The position numbers and the translations under genes were made by a program. From assembly GCA_031384695.1 (NCBI GenBank), contig JANNAV010000081.1:1-5675 (forward strand): a stretch of 5,675 nucleotides of DNA, in the 5' to 3' direction. Below, in pieces: positions 5,112-5,675 of this stretch (position 1 is its first letter; each line of letters opens with the position of its first letter). Source of the DNA: JANNAV01 sp031384695 (GTDB taxonomy: Bacteria; Pseudomonadota; Alphaproteobacteria; Rhodobacterales; Rhodobacteraceae). The notes under the pieces are model-generated. The model saw nothing but the letters and a program-made list of their open reading frames with translations. It did no database searches and had not been told where the DNA came from.

Positions 5112-5675
5112 TTATTCGGCGGCGATCTTGATCACCGGCTCCATGCTGTTCAGCACATCGGCGGAGAGGTGGCACTTGATCTGATGCCCGCCCGCAAGCG
5201 TGACCATCGGCGGCATCTCGCGGTCACATAGCCCGCCCGGCACCTGGGATTTCCAGCGGCAACGGGTTTGGAACGGGCAGCCGGGGGGCGGGTTCATCGC
5301 CGACGGAATATCGCCCTCAAGCACAATGCGTTTGCGGATCACCTTGGTATCGGCGATGGGCACCGCCGACAGCAGCGCCTCGGTATAGGGGTGGTAGGGC
5401 GGCTGGAACACCTGATCGGTGGTGCCCATTTCCACCACATGGCCGAGGTACATCACCATCACCCGATCCGCCAGATAGCGGACGATGGAGAGATCGTGGC
5501 TGATGAAGAGGAGCGTGGTCTTGTTCTCGCGCTGGATATCCATCAGAAGATCGGTGACGGCGGCCTGCACCGAGACATCAAGGGCCGAGACCGGTTCATC
5601 CGCCACCACCACCTTGGCACCACCGGCAAAGGCGCGGGCGATGCCGACGCGCTGTTTCTGACCGCCGGAAAGCTG
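5112..5675 (-). CDS. oligopeptide/dipeptide-type ABC transporter ATP-binding protein, N-terminal part outside the window
   Basis: C-terminal 187 residues of a peptide/nickel-type (Opp/Dpp) ABC ATPase that powers uptake through an inner-membrane permease. Numbering from the window edge: signature QLSGGQKQR (1-9), Walker B KVVVADEP (21-28) with catalytic E27, D-loop SALD (30-33) and H-loop H60 in ISHD. The oligo_HPY C-terminal extension is unmistakable (HPYTEALLSAVP at 95-106, then GDIPSAMNPPPGCPF and TRC). Four cysteines in this extension (133, 139, 150, 168) match the pattern common in DppD/OppD/DppF tails. Walker A and Q-loop lie beyond the right edge. It could be a stand-alone DppF/OppF or the second half of a fused double ATPase; the missing part would decide. 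It ends in TAA at 5114-5112 and converges on the transglycosylase gene. Confidence 0.95.
   Translation of the reverse strand, partial: QLSGGQKQRVGIARAFAGGAKVVVADEPVSALDVSVQAAVTDLLMDIQRENKTTLLFISHDLSIVRYLADRVMVMYLGHVVEMGTTDQVFQPPYHPYTEALLSAVPIADTKVIRKRIVLEGDIPSAMNPPPGCPFQTRCRWKSQVPGGLCDREMPPMVTLAGGHQIKCHLSADVLNSMEPVIKIAAE

Overview
The window (about 62-65% GC by eye) looks like chromosomal DNA of an alphaproteobacterium, most likely a member of the Rhodobacteraceae. The basis is the high GC, the codon use, the protein style (SSB with a Gly-rich linker and a DDEIPF tip; a SufT/A-type carrier pair) and the gene neighbourhood. No taxonomic search could be run, so this is inference. All genes but one lie on the minus strand.

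Layout, from right to left along the minus strand. At 5675-5112 is the C-terminal part of an oligopeptide/dipeptide-type ABC transporter ATPase, cut by the right edge. It converges on a plus-strand gene for a secreted SLT-domain lytic transglycosylase (4390-4998). The 113-bp gap between them holds only weak inverted repeats. Back-to-back with the transglycosylase gene is ssb (4226-3690). The 163-bp spacer between the two carries a recognisable sigma-70-like promoter for each. Next come two iron-sulfur assembly genes: sufT (DUF59, 3526-3164), behind its own promoter and a leader with a duplicated inverted repeat, and an A-type Fe-S carrier (3102-2743). Then follows a tightly packed trio: tpiA (2682-1945), an EamA/DMT-family permease (1948-1037) and a cytochrome P450 (1040 to beyond the left edge). 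Both junctions in the trio are 4-nt ATGA overlaps, so the three are probably co-transcribed and translationally coupled.

Functionally this is mostly housekeeping: glycolysis/Calvin cycle, DNA single-strand protection, Fe-S maturation, peptidoglycan turnover and peptide import. The accessory flavour lies in the permease-P450 pair hitched to tpiA. The least explained sequence is the sufT leader (3532-3594). It has four alternating TCGCTC/GAGCGA blocks that could pair in mutually exclusive ways, with the last block at the Shine-Dalgarno position. I see no mobile element, CRISPR array, tRNA or rRNA, and no clear sign of a wholly new multi-gene system.
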